From NCBI RefSeq assembly GCF_003014595.1, contig NZ_PYGK01000013.1, forward strand, positions 62,001 through 126,000: 64,000 nucleotides of DNA. Reading direction: 5' to 3'. The notes below the pieces were generated by a model, which saw only the letters and a list, made by a program, of their open reading frames with translations, did no database searches and was not told where the DNA came from. Source of the stretch: Chitinophaga ginsengisoli (GTDB taxonomy: Bacteria; Bacteroidota; Bacteroidia; Chitinophagales; Chitinophagaceae). The first letter of the stretch is position 1. The number at the start of each line of letters is the position of its first letter. The position numbers and the translations under genes were made by a program. Shown piece by piece: positions 35,387 to 45,161 of this stretch.

Positions 35387-36484
35387 TCAATCGGCATCAG
35401 TAAAGTCAAATTTATACCGGGCTATCGCCTCCAGACAAAATGCCGTAGTCAATTCCTCTGATCCCCAGCCATACGTTTTTGCAGGGTCAAAATAAAAAAA
35501 CAGCCAACGGGGCCATTCTCCATGCGCTCCCTGTTGTTTGATAAGAAAATTGATGGCCCTGTGCAATGCTTCGGCGCTGCAGCCTAAGTTAATCAGCGTT
35601 GTAGCACCAATGGCCGTATCGAATATTGATTTACCCAATTGACCATCTGCCGAAACTGTAGCAAGAATTCTCTCAATAATTATCTCAGCAACGGGCTGCA
35701 GCTTTTTAACCCCAAGACTATACGCTCTTCCTATCAGGTAGTAAATTACAAAGGCATTACGATACCATTTATCACAATCATGTTCTCTTCCACCCACAAT
35801 CATTTTGATAATCTCATTAATGACCGGAGCGGTTGCCGGAATATCTCCCAGGTATGATAAGATACTTGCATTGACCCCTATATTGACATCCTCACCATTT
35901 CTAAGCAGGAATAAAAAGCAATGAACAGGTGTCCGGAAGCCCCTGAGTGATAAACGCCAAAGCGTTTTATTGGTGTGAAGTTTTGGATGAAGCACAAACC
36001 AGGTATAAAATAAACCATTCCTGGCCCGGTTATCCAGCAATAATTGTTTATTGTTTCGTTCCGGTATTGGTTCTCCCCTCTCCCTCAGGAAATGGCTCGC
36101 AAAAGATAAACTGTCCGCATCATAAGGCAGGATCCTTCGCATGGGATGAATAATTGAATAAAAATTCCATACCCCAGTACCTGTCATCTGGTAACGGATG
36201 AACCCAGTCGCCCGGGAAAGTATAGATTCCGCAACAGGCATTTTGGACAGCGGCAGCAGGCAGGAGCCCATTACTGAGGTGATAAATACAGTACTATCAG
36301 TAACGCACCACCCCTGCATGGCATCATCCGGAGAAATATAACTGCAAAACTCCCCATTAGGGTACTGGTGCTGGGATAAATAGTCCAAACCTTTATTGAT
36401 GACCTCATTAATAAGGGCCGGATGAGTAATTTCATTAGTCTGTAAAAGAGAATCTGAATGAGTATGCTGCCTCGAACTATTCAC
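35387..36484 (-). CDS. Alpha/alpha-barrel protein resembling class II terpene cyclases
   Basis: 365 residues, no signal peptide. Repeating helical pattern with NGEF and QQGAHGEWP turns, as in the prenyltransferase/squalene-cyclase repeat fold. PYDADSLSFASHFL at about residues 120-133 places a D-x-D-S motif where class II terpene cyclases have D-x-D-D; the last acid is a Ser here. The length fits one alpha/alpha barrel, shorter than squalene-hopene cyclases (about 630). It faces away from the operon with an ABC exporter, two glycosyltransferases and a UbiA prenyltransferase, so a role in making or modifying an isoprenoid is plausible. It could instead be a non-catalytic or glycan-active alpha/alpha barrel. 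Confidence 0.6.
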   Translation of the reverse strand: MNSSRQHTHSDSLLQTNEITHPALINEVINKGLDYLSQHQYPNGEFCSYISPDDAMQGWCVTDSTVFITSVMGSCLLPLSKMPVAESILSRATGFIRYQMTGTGVWNFYSIIHPMRRILPYDADSLSFASHFLRERGEPIPERNNKQLLLDNRARNGLFYTWFVLHPKLHTNKTLWRLSLRGFRTPVHCFLFLLRNGEDVNIGVNASILSYLGDIPATAPVINEIIKMIVGGREHDCDKWYRNAFVIYYLIGRAYSLGVKKLQPVAEIIIERILATVSADGQLGKSIFDTAIGATTLINLGCSAEALHRAINFLIKQQGAHGEWPRWLFFYFDPAKTYGWGSEELTTAFCLEAIARYKFDFTDAD

Positions 36485-36693
36485 TTGCGGGATTTTATAT
36501 AAAATAAAAATATATTGGTGATATCTTCATAAATATATCAGATATAAATATCTATCTTTATTCGGGATTTTACAATTACAACTGATAACTGATAGGATGT
36601 ATCCATACGTAGGACTCCTTTCATTGCATTTTTTAAATAGCATTTAATTTTCACCAGGTATTCCTGGACCTACAACCTTGTCTCTAACTGTCG

Positions 36694-38481
36694 ATGATTA
36701 ATATAAAATTCAACGTAAAGAATTTATATCGGAATTTATATTTAGGAAAAACATTAAACCTTATTTGGCAAATTTCACCGGTACAAGCAACAGTATCTCT
36801 ACTCTTTTTGCTATCCGAAAATATATGCTGGATAGGTACCATGTACACACTAAAACTATTAATTGACAGGCTGATAAACCGTCCTGTCACCCATAATACC
36901 GATGGTATTACTGCTGCTATTTTATTGGCGGGCGGTGTTGCCATACTGTATGGATGTGTTAAAAGCATCTCCTCCTTTGTGAATGAAAGACAGTCTGCGG
37001 CAGTCAATAATTATATAGATAAACAAATTCATCAGCATACAATAGGCCTGGACTATAGCTGTTATGAAGATCCGGCTTACCTTGACATTTTGAAAAGAGC
37101 CCGGGAAGCAGGCGTTGACAGACCTTACGCTGTTGTATTGAGCCTGCAGGAAATAGGCCGCAATGTTGCTATGCTTGCTTCCATGGGATACATTTTGATT
37201 TCGATAGACTGGATCTTGCCGCCATTACTGTGCCTGTTTGTTGCACCACTGCTCATTATACGGATTAAGTTTTCTAAATCACTTTATCTATGGCAAAGAA
37301 AGCATACCGGGATCGAGCGTGAAGCCTCCTACCTGAGCTCATTGATTACAGGAGATATGTCTGCCAAAGAAATAAGGTCTTTTTCCCTGGGACAGCACCT
37401 ATTAACTAAGTATGGTAAGATTAAAGAAACATTACTGACACATCAGTTAAAACATAGCAGGCGAAGGACCGTTATTGAACTTGTCTCCACGATAGTAACA
37501 ACAGCCGCTTTCTTTGCAGTAACTGCCTATATTATTTTCGGCATTATGAACGGTAAAACCAGTGTCGGCGACATTGCCGTATTCCTGGTCATTTTCCCAC
37601 AATCCTTTTCCGTCATGCAGGGGCTTGCAGGCGGAATTTCAGGTCTATATCAGAACAACAGGTATCTGGCAGATATCTTTGCGCTTTTTAAGCTGAAGCC
37701 TACTATAGAATCTGCCGCTTTTACAGCCCTTACTGAGAAAAGAGAATCGAACGATTTTGTTGTGGAAAATCTATCCTTTAAATATCCTCATGCCACAGAG
37801 TATGTTTTGGAAAATATTCACTTACATATACCTGCCGGCCAGGTTATCGGACTGGTTGGCTTGAATGGCGCCGGCAAATCTACTTTGATAAAATTACTTT
37901 GTCGCTTATACGACCCCCTGGAAGGCATGATCCGTATTGGGAACAAAGATATCCGTGAGCTGAATATAAATGAATATCGTAGTAAAGTCAGTGTTGTGTT
38001 CCAGGATTTTGTCAAATACAACCTGAGCGCCAATGAAAACATCCGGTTGGGAAATATTCATGCGCCCTTCAATCCCACCGGAATAAAAAAAGCAGCAGAA
38101 GATGCAGGGGCCGCCACTTATATCAACGATTTCCCAGATCAATACGATACAGTCCTCGGACGGACTTTTGAAAATGGTCATGAAATCAGTATCGGACAAT
38201 GGCAAAGGCTGGCTATTGCACGTGCCTTCTACAGTAAATCCCAACTGGTTATACTGGATGAAGCAACAAGTGCCCTTGATACCATTGCCGAACATGAATT
38301 GTTAGCAAATATTAAACAAAAACTGGGAGGTCGTTCAGCACTCGTTATCAGCCACAGATTGTCAACAATCCAACAGGCAGATCTTATATATGTAATGGGT
38401 GACAAAAAAATCATCGAATATGGGACACATGAAATGTTGATTCAAAAAAAAGGGACATACGCGGCATTGTTTAAATCGTAA
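36694..38481 (+). CDS. ABC exporter, fused membrane and ATPase domains
   Basis: 595-residue half transporter. Six-helix membrane domain at about residues 25-325, nucleotide-binding domain at about 355-595: Walker A GLNGAGKST at 389-397, Q-loop VVFQDF, signature SIGQWQ, Walker B LVILDEATSALD and the H-loop ISHR. Architecture of lipid, peptide or glycolipid exporters; no peptidase domain, so not a leader-cleaving type. First gene of the rightward operon; 12 bases before the GT4 gene. The product it exports is probably what the downstream transferases build. Confidence 0.93.
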   Translation: MINIKFNVKNLYRNLYLGKTLNLIWQISPVQATVSLLFLLSENICWIGTMYTLKLLIDRLINRPVTHNTDGITAAILLAGGVAILYGCVKSISSFVNERQSAAVNNYIDKQIHQHTIGLDYSCYEDPAYLDILKRAREAGVDRPYAVVLSLQEIGRNVAMLASMGYILISIDWILPPLLCLFVAPLLIIRIKFSKSLYLWQRKHTGIEREASYLSSLITGDMSAKEIRSFSLGQHLLTKYGKIKETLLTHQLKHSRRRTVIELVSTIVTTAAFFAVTAYIIFGIMNGKTSVGDIAVFLVIFPQSFSVMQGLAGGISGLYQNNRYLADIFALFKLKPTIESAAFTALTEKRESNDFVVENLSFKYPHATEYVLENIHLHIPAGQVIGLVGLNGAGKSTLIKLLCRLYDPLEGMIRIGNKDIRELNINEYRSKVSVVFQDFVKYNLSANENIRLGNIHAPFNPTGIKKAAEDAGAATYINDFPDQYDTVLGRTFENGHEISIGQWQRLAIARAFYSKSQLVILDEATSALDTIAEHELLANIKQKLGGRSALVISHRLSTIQQADLIYVMGDKKIIEYGTHEMLIQKKGTYAALFKS

Positions 38482-38493
38482 TAAAATTAACCA

Positions 38494-39735
38494 ATGGCAA
38501 AAGCCAGTAAACGAATCGCTATCATCTCCAGCTGTCAGGAAGACTGGGGAGGTAGTGAAGAACTATGGGGACGTGCTATACCACATTTTCAGTCTGCGGG
38601 GTACAGCATAGTCGTATTAAAACGTAATCTCAATAAGCAACACGAACAATTCGTACACCTTTCCAGGCAGGGAGTGCTGTTGAAAGAATTATTACCAGCG
38701 GCCTGGATATTAAATGCAACTAAGAAACATGCTACACTGAGCAGGGTAATAAACATGTTTTCCAGGTTAGTGCAGAAGTGTTTCACACGGGTCATTAACC
38801 GTCTCAGACGGGATCATATCCTGCATCATGACGATAATAGCTACTGGGTCAAAAAAAAGCTGCAAAAGATACAACCACAATTTGTCATTGTATCACAGGG
38901 AATGAATTTTGACGGTCTTGAGATGGCCTATGGCTGTTTACAGCTGGAAATACCTTATGCACTCATCGCACAGAAAGCAGTAGATTTTTACTGGCCGGCA
39001 CACATTAACAGGGCCGGACTACGGAAGGTCTATCAGCATGCCTCATGCTCCTATTTTGTATCGAATCACAATAAACGGTTAACAGAAGAGCAATTTGGTA
39101 CGCGCTTTCCAAAGTCGGAAGTTATTTACAATACAGTGAAAGTGGCAAGGCAGCTGATCCCCATGCCAGGCACTGAACAGGGATTTCGACTTGCCTGCAT
39201 AGGTCGTTATTTTCTGCTGGACAAAGGACAAGATATTCTGATCAGGATAATGGCCATGCCAAAGTGGAAAACAAGACCAATTACAATTTCGTTTATTGGT
39301 GCGGGCAACGATAAGGAAGCCTTGATGGCAATGGTAGCATTACTAGGCCTGAAAAATGTGCAATTCCTCGATTATGTTGAAGATATTACAAGGTTATGGC
39401 AGCATCACCATGCCTTGATTCTGCCTTCCCGCAGCGAGGGATTACCATTGGTATTACTCGAAGCAATGGCCTGCGGACGAACAGCCATCGTATCAATGGC
39501 GGGTGGCAATCCGGAGGTCATTACTGATGGGGTAACCGGTTTTATTGGGCATGCCAATGAAGATGATTTTGATCGGGCAATGGAACGGGCCTGGGAGGCA
39601 CGTAACGAATGGGACACGGTAGGAAAGCGCGCATATGCTTTTATTGAAGAACATGTGCCCCTGCAACCAGAAAAACATTTCGCTGATTCGCTTTTAAGCA
39701 GGATAGAAAATGAGCCTGTAAAAATCAATGCATGA
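38494..39735 (+). CDS. GT4-family glycosyltransferase
   Basis: 413 residues, GT-B fold. The C-terminal donor-binding half shows CIGRYFLLDKGQDIL, the E-x7-E region SEGLPLVLLEAMACG and GGNPEVI, standard for retaining GT4 enzymes. The N-terminal half begins with SSCQEDWGGSEELW, where such enzymes bind the acceptor. Stop overlaps the UbiA start by four bases (ATGA), so the genes are translationally coupled. Likely adds a nucleotide-activated sugar to the product of the cluster. Confidence 0.92.
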   Translation: MAKASKRIAIISSCQEDWGGSEELWGRAIPHFQSAGYSIVVLKRNLNKQHEQFVHLSRQGVLLKELLPAAWILNATKKHATLSRVINMFSRLVQKCFTRVINRLRRDHILHHDDNSYWVKKKLQKIQPQFVIVSQGMNFDGLEMAYGCLQLEIPYALIAQKAVDFYWPAHINRAGLRKVYQHASCSYFVSNHNKRLTEEQFGTRFPKSEVIYNTVKVARQLIPMPGTEQGFRLACIGRYFLLDKGQDILIRIMAMPKWKTRPITISFIGAGNDKEALMAMVALLGLKNVQFLDYVEDITRLWQHHHALILPSRSEGLPLVLLEAMACGRTAIVSMAGGNPEVITDGVTGFIGHANEDDFDRAMERAWEARNEWDTVGKRAYAFIEEHVPLQPEKHFADSLLSRIENEPVKINA

Positions 39736-40754
39736 AAAAGATCTTAGCGGCCATCAGGGCCAACGATTGGTGGGAATATAAAATTCCACCGATGCTCTCT
39801 GTCGTATACATTATCATACAAAACAGCCATTACACGTTTTTAAGTTTACTGCCATCAATGATGATTGCCGTAAGTGCCATCATCTTATGTGCCATTTATG
39901 TTAGTCTGCTGAACGATGCTACAGACATGGAGGACGATGCCAAAGCCGGTAAGAGAAACGGGATGGCCAATTACTCCCGTGTTCAACAAACAATTTTTAT
40001 ATCATTACCGTTGTTGGTGGCACTGTGTATCATTGGCTACTTTGTGAAATTCCTTTCGCTCGCCAGCCTCTTTTACTTCGCCGCCTATGTTTCCTTCACC
40101 TTATATTCCCTGCCTCCTTTCCGCCTGAAAAAAAGAGGATTTATGGGGATTGCGGCAGATGCGCTGGGCTCACAGGTATTTCCAACATTGTTCCTCGCTA
40201 TTTCTTTTTACCAATGGACAAATCAGCCAATAGCGTTATTGCCATTAGTATTCCTGACCACCTGGCTTTTTTGTTTCGGGCTGAGGGGCATTCTCTGGCA
40301 TCAGCTGGCGGATAAGGAAAATGATAAAGTCAGCGGACTATTCACCTTTGTTCAAAAAATAAGTGACGTACAGCTGTCGCGATTGAGCATCGCTATCATC
40401 ATCCTTGAAATGGCGGCTTTTGCCACTTTCATCTGGCTGCATGCTTTATTTCTGATTATCCCCGGATTGATTTTGTACTTTATCTACAATTGGCTGTTGC
40501 TAAAATATTGCGGCATCAGGCAAATACTAATAACTCCGAAACCAGTACAGTACCGGATTTTCATGTTTGAATATTATCAGGTTTTTCTTCCCCTGTCATT
40601 GTTGATATTATATGCATGTAAAGATCCAATAAATATCATAGGCTTGCCATTACACTTTTTTTTATTCCGGGTAAACATATGTGGTATACTCAGAAGTATT
40701 AAGAGAATGTTTGCATCACTTTTACTGCCATTCCTTTCAACAGTTAAAAAGTAA
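39732..40754 (+). CDS. UbiA-family membrane prenyltransferase
   Basis: 340 residues with about eight to nine hydrophobic helices. Both Mg/diphosphate motifs are present: NDATDMEDD at 61-69 (N-D-x-x-D-x-x-x-D) and DKEND at 194-198 (D-x-x-x-D). The family moves prenyl groups from diphosphates to aromatic or sugar acceptors; some members cyclise prenyl diphosphates. No quinone genes are near, so a specialised role is likely. The neighbours (two glycosyltransferases, ABC exporter and a cyclase-like protein) suggest a prenylated glycoconjugate, which is inference. Confidence 0.9.
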   Translation: MKKILAAIRANDWWEYKIPPMLSVVYIIIQNSHYTFLSLLPSMMIAVSAIILCAIYVSLLNDATDMEDDAKAGKRNGMANYSRVQQTIFISLPLLVALCIIGYFVKFLSLASLFYFAAYVSFTLYSLPPFRLKKRGFMGIAADALGSQVFPTLFLAISFYQWTNQPIALLPLVFLTTWLFCFGLRGILWHQLADKENDKVSGLFTFVQKISDVQLSRLSIAIIILEMAAFATFIWLHALFLIIPGLILYFIYNWLLLKYCGIRQILITPKPVQYRIFMFEYYQVFLPLSLLILYACKDPINIIGLPLHFFLFRVNICGILRSIKRMFASLLLPFLSTVKK

Positions 40755-40782
40755 TCTCCCCATTAAATTCCTTGCCGAGAAC

Positions 40783-41775
40783 ATGAATACTATAACTAGT
40801 CCACTCGTTTCAATTATCATACCTACATACAATCGGGCGCAAATTCTTAAAGACGCCATTAACAGTGTGCTTAAACAAACATACCCCAATAAGCAGATCA
40901 TCGTTGTAGATGATGGGTCTATCGATGATACACGCGATGTTGTCAGTCAATTTACAGGAGTGAACTACATTTATCAGGAAAATGGCGGGCAGAGCAAAGC
41001 GCGCAACACGGGACTGCTACATGCGCAGGGAGTTTATATAGCTTCATTGGATTCTGACGATATCTGGAATCCCGATTTCCTGGAACAATGTATAGGGATG
41101 CTGGAGACCCATCAGCTTAGTTTCGTTTTCGCAAACTGGACGCAGTATTCCAGCGATAAGAGAATTTTTGACTTCTTCGAACATACGAAGATGATGGATA
41201 AATACAGAGATCCCTCAGGCAAAAAGTGGACTGTTTTAAATAACGCATCGTCACGGGAGATCTATCTGAGGGCGTGCCCCTCTCCCTCATCCTCCTTTGT
41301 ATTCCGGAAAGCAGCCATGTATGGAATATGGAATGAACAGATAAACATTGCTGACGACTGGTGCCTGTTGCTGGACATGGTATTGTTCAAGGGAGCTAAT
41401 ACAGCATTTACTACTGAAAAGTTGTGGATGAAACGTACCGATGGTAAAAATATATGCGATGGAAGAAACATTATTGAACTGAAAGAATACCTGGATGTCA
41501 ATGATGTTAGCGCCATTCTCGAGAGATACAGGGCACATCTGAATGAGTCAGAAATTGCCTTTTTTAACAAAAGGATCTCCCGCAATATTTATGAGCTCTA
41601 CCTGATAAAAATATTTACGTTAAATCCTATATCCAATAATCACAAGATGCTCAGGAAGTCTTTAACTTCCTATCCATTGCTGTTGCCGGATGTATTCATG
41701 AATTTAACATATCGCTGCCTGCGAAAAGTCACAAGAAAGCTGATAAAAAAGCTCTCTCTCCCAGCTACGACATGA
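40783..41775 (+). CDS. GT2-family glycosyltransferase
   Basis: 331 residues from the ATG at 40783; the frame is open to 40681, but the extra residues overlap UbiA and do not fit the family. GT-A fold: VSIIIPTYNRAQ at the start, VVDDGS, and the metal-binding SLDSDD. ARNTGLL and DDWCLLLDM are also typical of small inverting transferases. The C-terminal 80 residues are basic and helical (LRKVTRKLIKKL) and may sit on the membrane. 28 bases after ubiA; last gene of the operon, closed by the terminator at 41802. Confidence 0.92.
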   Translation: MNTITSPLVSIIIPTYNRAQILKDAINSVLKQTYPNKQIIVVDDGSIDDTRDVVSQFTGVNYIYQENGGQSKARNTGLLHAQGVYIASLDSDDIWNPDFLEQCIGMLETHQLSFVFANWTQYSSDKRIFDFFEHTKMMDKYRDPSGKKWTVLNNASSREIYLRACPSPSSSFVFRKAAMYGIWNEQINIADDWCLLLDMVLFKGANTAFTTEKLWMKRTDGKNICDGRNIIELKEYLDVNDVSAILERYRAHLNESEIAFFNKRISRNIYELYLIKIFTLNPISNNHKMLRKSLTSYPLLLPDVFMNLTYRCLRKVTRKLIKKLSLPATT

Positions 41776-41801
41776 TCGGTACTGTTTTCAGCCGAACAAA
41801 G

Positions 41802-41825
41802 CCCGCTGCCTTAAGCTGCAGCGGG
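41802..41825 (+). terminator. Terminator between convergent genes at 41.8 kb
   Basis: CCCGCTGC (41802-41809) pairs with GCAGCGGG (41818-41825), eight-base loop, T-rich tail. Serves the glycosyltransferase operon and possibly the reductase gene from the other side. Confidence 0.85.
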
Positions 41826-41853
41826 TAGTTTATTTATTATCTAAATAAAGGCG

Positions 41854-42435
41854 TTATATGCCATAAATGTGTACAGTGGTTCCTCCTGGGAAAACCTTGA
41901 CATCGACCAACTTCAGATAAAGCGGCATCGCAAGACCATTGAAGATCGGCAGTCCGGATCCCAATACAACCGGATGGATAGCTAAACGGAACTCGTCGAC
42001 AAGCCCCGTCGCTATCAGGTTCCGCATAAATCCGGCGCCCCCGATTGCTACGATCGGTTTCCCCTCCTGAGCTTTGAGTTCCCTGATCTTCCCGGCAAGA
42101 TCGCCGCCGTTAAAGACCTGTGCCTCGGCCCATGAAGCTGCGGCAGGCGACTGATCATCACCCGGATCAAAGCCTTTAAATCCTTTTTGCGTAAAGAGGG
42201 CCTTGGGTATCTCGTTCATCGACGGGGCATAAGCATCGGTTGAAGTAGGCCAGTAAGGCGCCATTACCTCAAACGACTTCCGGCCCATGATAATCAGGCC
42301 TGCGTCCCAGGATTGTCCGACAGCCCAGGCCTTCGACTCCGCATCCCCGGTCTTGAAGATCCAATCCATCTCTCCATTGGCACCGGCCACAAAACCGTCG
42401 ACAGACATCGACATTTTCATTATCAGTTTTCGCAT
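41854..42435 (-). CDS. RibD C-terminal / dihydrofolate reductase-like protein
   Basis: 193 residues with the DHFR-type Rossmann-like fold of the RibD C-terminal family (YyaP/YwjB group): MKMSMSVDGFVAG at the N-terminus, IIMGRKSFEVM, and VAIGGAGFMRNLI near residue 135 for nucleotide binding, then LVDEFRLAIHPVVLGSG. NADPH-dependent reductase of unknown substrate; not expected to replace FolA. Single gene, hairpins on both sides. Confidence 0.92.
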   Translation of the reverse strand: MRKLIMKMSMSVDGFVAGANGEMDWIFKTGDAESKAWAVGQSWDAGLIIMGRKSFEVMAPYWPTSTDAYAPSMNEIPKALFTQKGFKGFDPGDDQSPAAASWAEAQVFNGGDLAGKIRELKAQEGKPIVAIGGAGFMRNLIATGLVDEFRLAIHPVVLGSGLPIFNGLAMPLYLKLVDVKVFPGGTTVHIYGI

Positions 42436-42539
42436 AGCTAAGAGAATTATTTCCTCAAATGTAAGCAGCCCTCAGTGCAACCGCAGGGGGGTAAAACGAC
42501 ATTCCCGGGGGGCGATTGCGCCTATCCCAAAAACATGTG

Positions 42540-42580
42540 AAAAGGGCCAAAATCATCAGCAGAAATGATTTGGCCCTTTT
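42540..42580 (-). terminator. Terminator of the secreted SGNH/lectin gene
   Basis: AAAAGGGCCAAAATCAT and ATGATTTGGCCCTTTT pair with one bulge, eight-base loop; symmetrical A/T runs. 23 bases downstream of the stop at 42603. Confidence 0.85.
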
Positions 42581-42602
42581 CAGTGATATATGTATACTTA
42601 TT

Positions 42603-45161
42603 TTATTGCCTGATAAATTTTAACACCTTATAGATCCCCTTCGATTTCAGATGCACGAAATACACACCGGGAGTCAGCCGGTCAACTGCGATAGATGTTC
42701 CAAAGGAGGATAGCTGCAACTGACCTGAATTATTATACACCTTAATGCTCACCAGATCATTAACCCCTTTTACATAAAGTGTAGTTGCCGCCGGATTAGG
42801 ATATATTGCAATACCAGTCATATCGTCTTTCTTCGCGATGCTGGCAATGGCAGGTGGTGTGGCTGCGCTCAAACGGATTAATTTCCATTGCCCACTAACT
42901 TGATTAACATCCGTCCATTGCTGCACATTTCCACCATTATTTGTACTGAAATCAGAAACCTCCACAAGCTTACCACTGTGTGTTGCTATTATTTTATAAT
43001 AATCACTATCCACAGGCACCATCAGAAATTGTTGGTTTCCACCACTCACATAACCCCATTGTTGTACATTAGCACCATCTGCCGTACTGACTTCAGATAC
43101 ATCCATCGACTTTCCGGATTTGACACAAATGACCTTATAGACTTCATTGCCTAAATGAGTAAACGTAAATTGCTGATTTGTAGTACCCATAAAACTCCAT
43201 TGCTGGATATTAGCACCATCCTGTGTAATACGGTTATCATCAACATCCATATACAACCTGCTGAAACGGTTCTGGAGATTGTAAGTACCCGAAATAATAT
43301 TCACTTTCCTTATCTTGTTTGTACTCTGTGCCAGGTTCACGGTAGGATCTGCGCTGAATACATTCGCACCGTCAAGCGGTGCATAAATTTCGAGACTCGA
43401 TTTCAGCAAATTGCCATCCACCATTGCGTTGATCTCTTCGGATGTCATACCGGAGCGATAAAGGAGTAATGTGCTGTAATTGGCAACCGGAGCATTGGAT
43501 CCATTTAAGTCGAAAGTGGTCATCACCACTTTTTCAGCAACCGAACCCTGTAACACCTTATCGATATACAATAACGTCTTACCCATAGCATAATAATGGG
43601 TCAGTGTTACTTTATGCCATTTGTTGTCGTTCATAACAGTGAGTCCGGGAATACCGCCTGATGAAGCCGATGAATAATCTATCTTACCTGTAGCATTGAT
43701 CACTAGTTTATTCAGCCCTGCAGCCGTACTCATTTCTGTTACCTGCCCTGTTGATGATGTTTGTATATTAAAAGAGACCGTAAAAGAATGAAGGATTTCT
43801 TCAGGCCTGATCTGAAGCTTATAACCACTGGCCTGACTTAAACTTAGCGACGTACCATCTATCATGTAAGGCTGAGACTTTCCTGCTTTCAGCGCGTCGA
43901 ACAAAGAGGGCACAATGGCATACTCAAATTCATGATGGCCGGCATCATTGGGATGCAGGTCATCGCTTTTATAACCCGTAGCCCACTTACCAGCGCCATT
44001 GTCCAGCGCTCCTAACAAATTAATACTGGCTACATTCCAGGAATGAATCAATAGATTCATCTGCTTAATATAATTGTATTCTGTAGCCGTATAATCCTCA
44101 CGGCTGTAGCAATTGGTGATAATAGGTTCGATACCTTGTTGTCTTGCTTTATTTATAAGCAATTTCAAATTGTCCCTGAACTGATCGAATACAGCTTGTC
44201 CCCCAGTAGTAATACCTTCATTTCCTAATGAAAGTGCATAGATAACATACTTGCCACAGAGAGGTAATAAGTCCTTATCCCATCGGTTGATAACATTAAT
44301 GGTATTGTTGCCGGGTACTGAGATGTTTGACACATTCCATCCTTGCCCTACCCCGCTATTTGCCCGCGCAGTGAGCAACTGCGCATATAACTGGGCATAC
44401 CCTTGATTGTTGGTAGCGCCGGTTCCCGATGGAACAGAAGATCCCATAATGGCTATGCGACTCATATCCTTCGTAGGACAGTACGGCTCATAGACAACAG
44501 GATCCACCTGATTCATTTTCATAATGCCCAGATAGCCAAATGAGCCTTCAGATCTGGTCACTGTAAGGTTGATGTGACCATTATCATCTGGCATGATTAT
44601 ATCTGAGGTCAGAATGGTTTTCGTATTACCATGGTAACCGGTGCCGCCTAAATCGGTTCCGGAGGTTTGCAGGGTGCCATTGTAGAATGTAGCACCTGTC
44701 AGTGAATAGGCGGTAACGCGTTTTTCAGGATCATTCCGGGTGCCGAATAGACTAAAAACGTAACCTTTTGTTTTATCCAGCCCTCTTATCGAAAGACTGG
44801 AAGAGGTCGATGTATGAAAGTAATCCTGCGTAGCTGTATTAATAGCCAGATCTTTTAAGAGCACCGCATCGGGTGTTAATAAACCACCATTATTGATACC
44901 GTTCGAGCTAAATCCGGCAGTAATGCTTATAAAGGCACCAGAGGATGCATTCCTGTTTGTTAACAGATATACAGGCGAAGCCGTCGTACTGGTATTCGTA
45001 ATGTTGTTCCAGTAGTTGCCATTGATGTCGGGACTGGTGGTGATGTTGCCGTTAGTAACATCATTAGGCCCGAAGTCAATGTAAAAAGTCCTGAGGGTTT
45101 GAGCATAGGTATTAATTGCGCAAAGACAAAGAATGAATAAGTACAAAAGGCTTTTTCTCAT
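42603..45161 (-). CDS. Secreted SGNH hydrolase with LamG and ricin-type lectin domains, T9SS tail
   Basis: 852 residues. Signal peptide ending NTYAQ, then an N-terminal beta-rich domain (FYIDFGPNDVTNG), an SGNH/GDSL hydrolase (nucleophile Ser in IMGSSVPSGTG, His in DDLHPNDAGHHEF), a LamG-like domain, a ricin-B trefoil with repeated Q-x-W motifs (NIQQWSF, NVQQWGY, NVQQWTD), and a C-terminal type IX sorting domain (IAIYPNPAATTLYVKGV ... VLKFIRQ). So it is exported through T9SS and attached outside or released. SGNH enzymes in such multidomain proteins usually remove acetyl esters from polysaccharides; the lectin would hold the enzyme on galactose- or xylose-containing glycans. It is divergent from a SusC/SusD pair (45527), which may import the products. 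Confidence 0.9.
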   Translation of the reverse strand: MRKSLLYLFILCLCAINTYAQTLRTFYIDFGPNDVTNGNITTSPDINGNYWNNITNTSTTASPVYLLTNRNASSGAFISITAGFSSNGINNGGLLTPDAVLLKDLAINTATQDYFHTSTSSSLSIRGLDKTKGYVFSLFGTRNDPEKRVTAYSLTGATFYNGTLQTSGTDLGGTGYHGNTKTILTSDIIMPDDNGHINLTVTRSEGSFGYLGIMKMNQVDPVVYEPYCPTKDMSRIAIMGSSVPSGTGATNNQGYAQLYAQLLTARANSGVGQGWNVSNISVPGNNTINVINRWDKDLLPLCGKYVIYALSLGNEGITTGGQAVFDQFRDNLKLLINKARQQGIEPIITNCYSREDYTATEYNYIKQMNLLIHSWNVASINLLGALDNGAGKWATGYKSDDLHPNDAGHHEFEYAIVPSLFDALKAGKSQPYMIDGTSLSLSQASGYKLQIRPEEILHSFTVSFNIQTSSTGQVTEMSTAAGLNKLVINATGKIDYSSASSGGIPGLTVMNDNKWHKVTLTHYYAMGKTLLYIDKVLQGSVAEKVVMTTFDLNGSNAPVANYSTLLLYRSGMTSEEINAMVDGNLLKSSLEIYAPLDGANVFSADPTVNLAQSTNKIRKVNIISGTYNLQNRFSRLYMDVDDNRITQDGANIQQWSFMGTTNQQFTFTHLGNEVYKVICVKSGKSMDVSEVSTADGANVQQWGYVSGGNQQFLMVPVDSDYYKIIATHSGKLVEVSDFSTNNGGNVQQWTDVNQVSGQWKLIRLSAATPPAIASIAKKDDMTGIAIYPNPAATTLYVKGVNDLVSIKVYNNSGQLQLSSFGTSIAVDRLTPGVYFVHLKSKGIYKVLKFIRQ

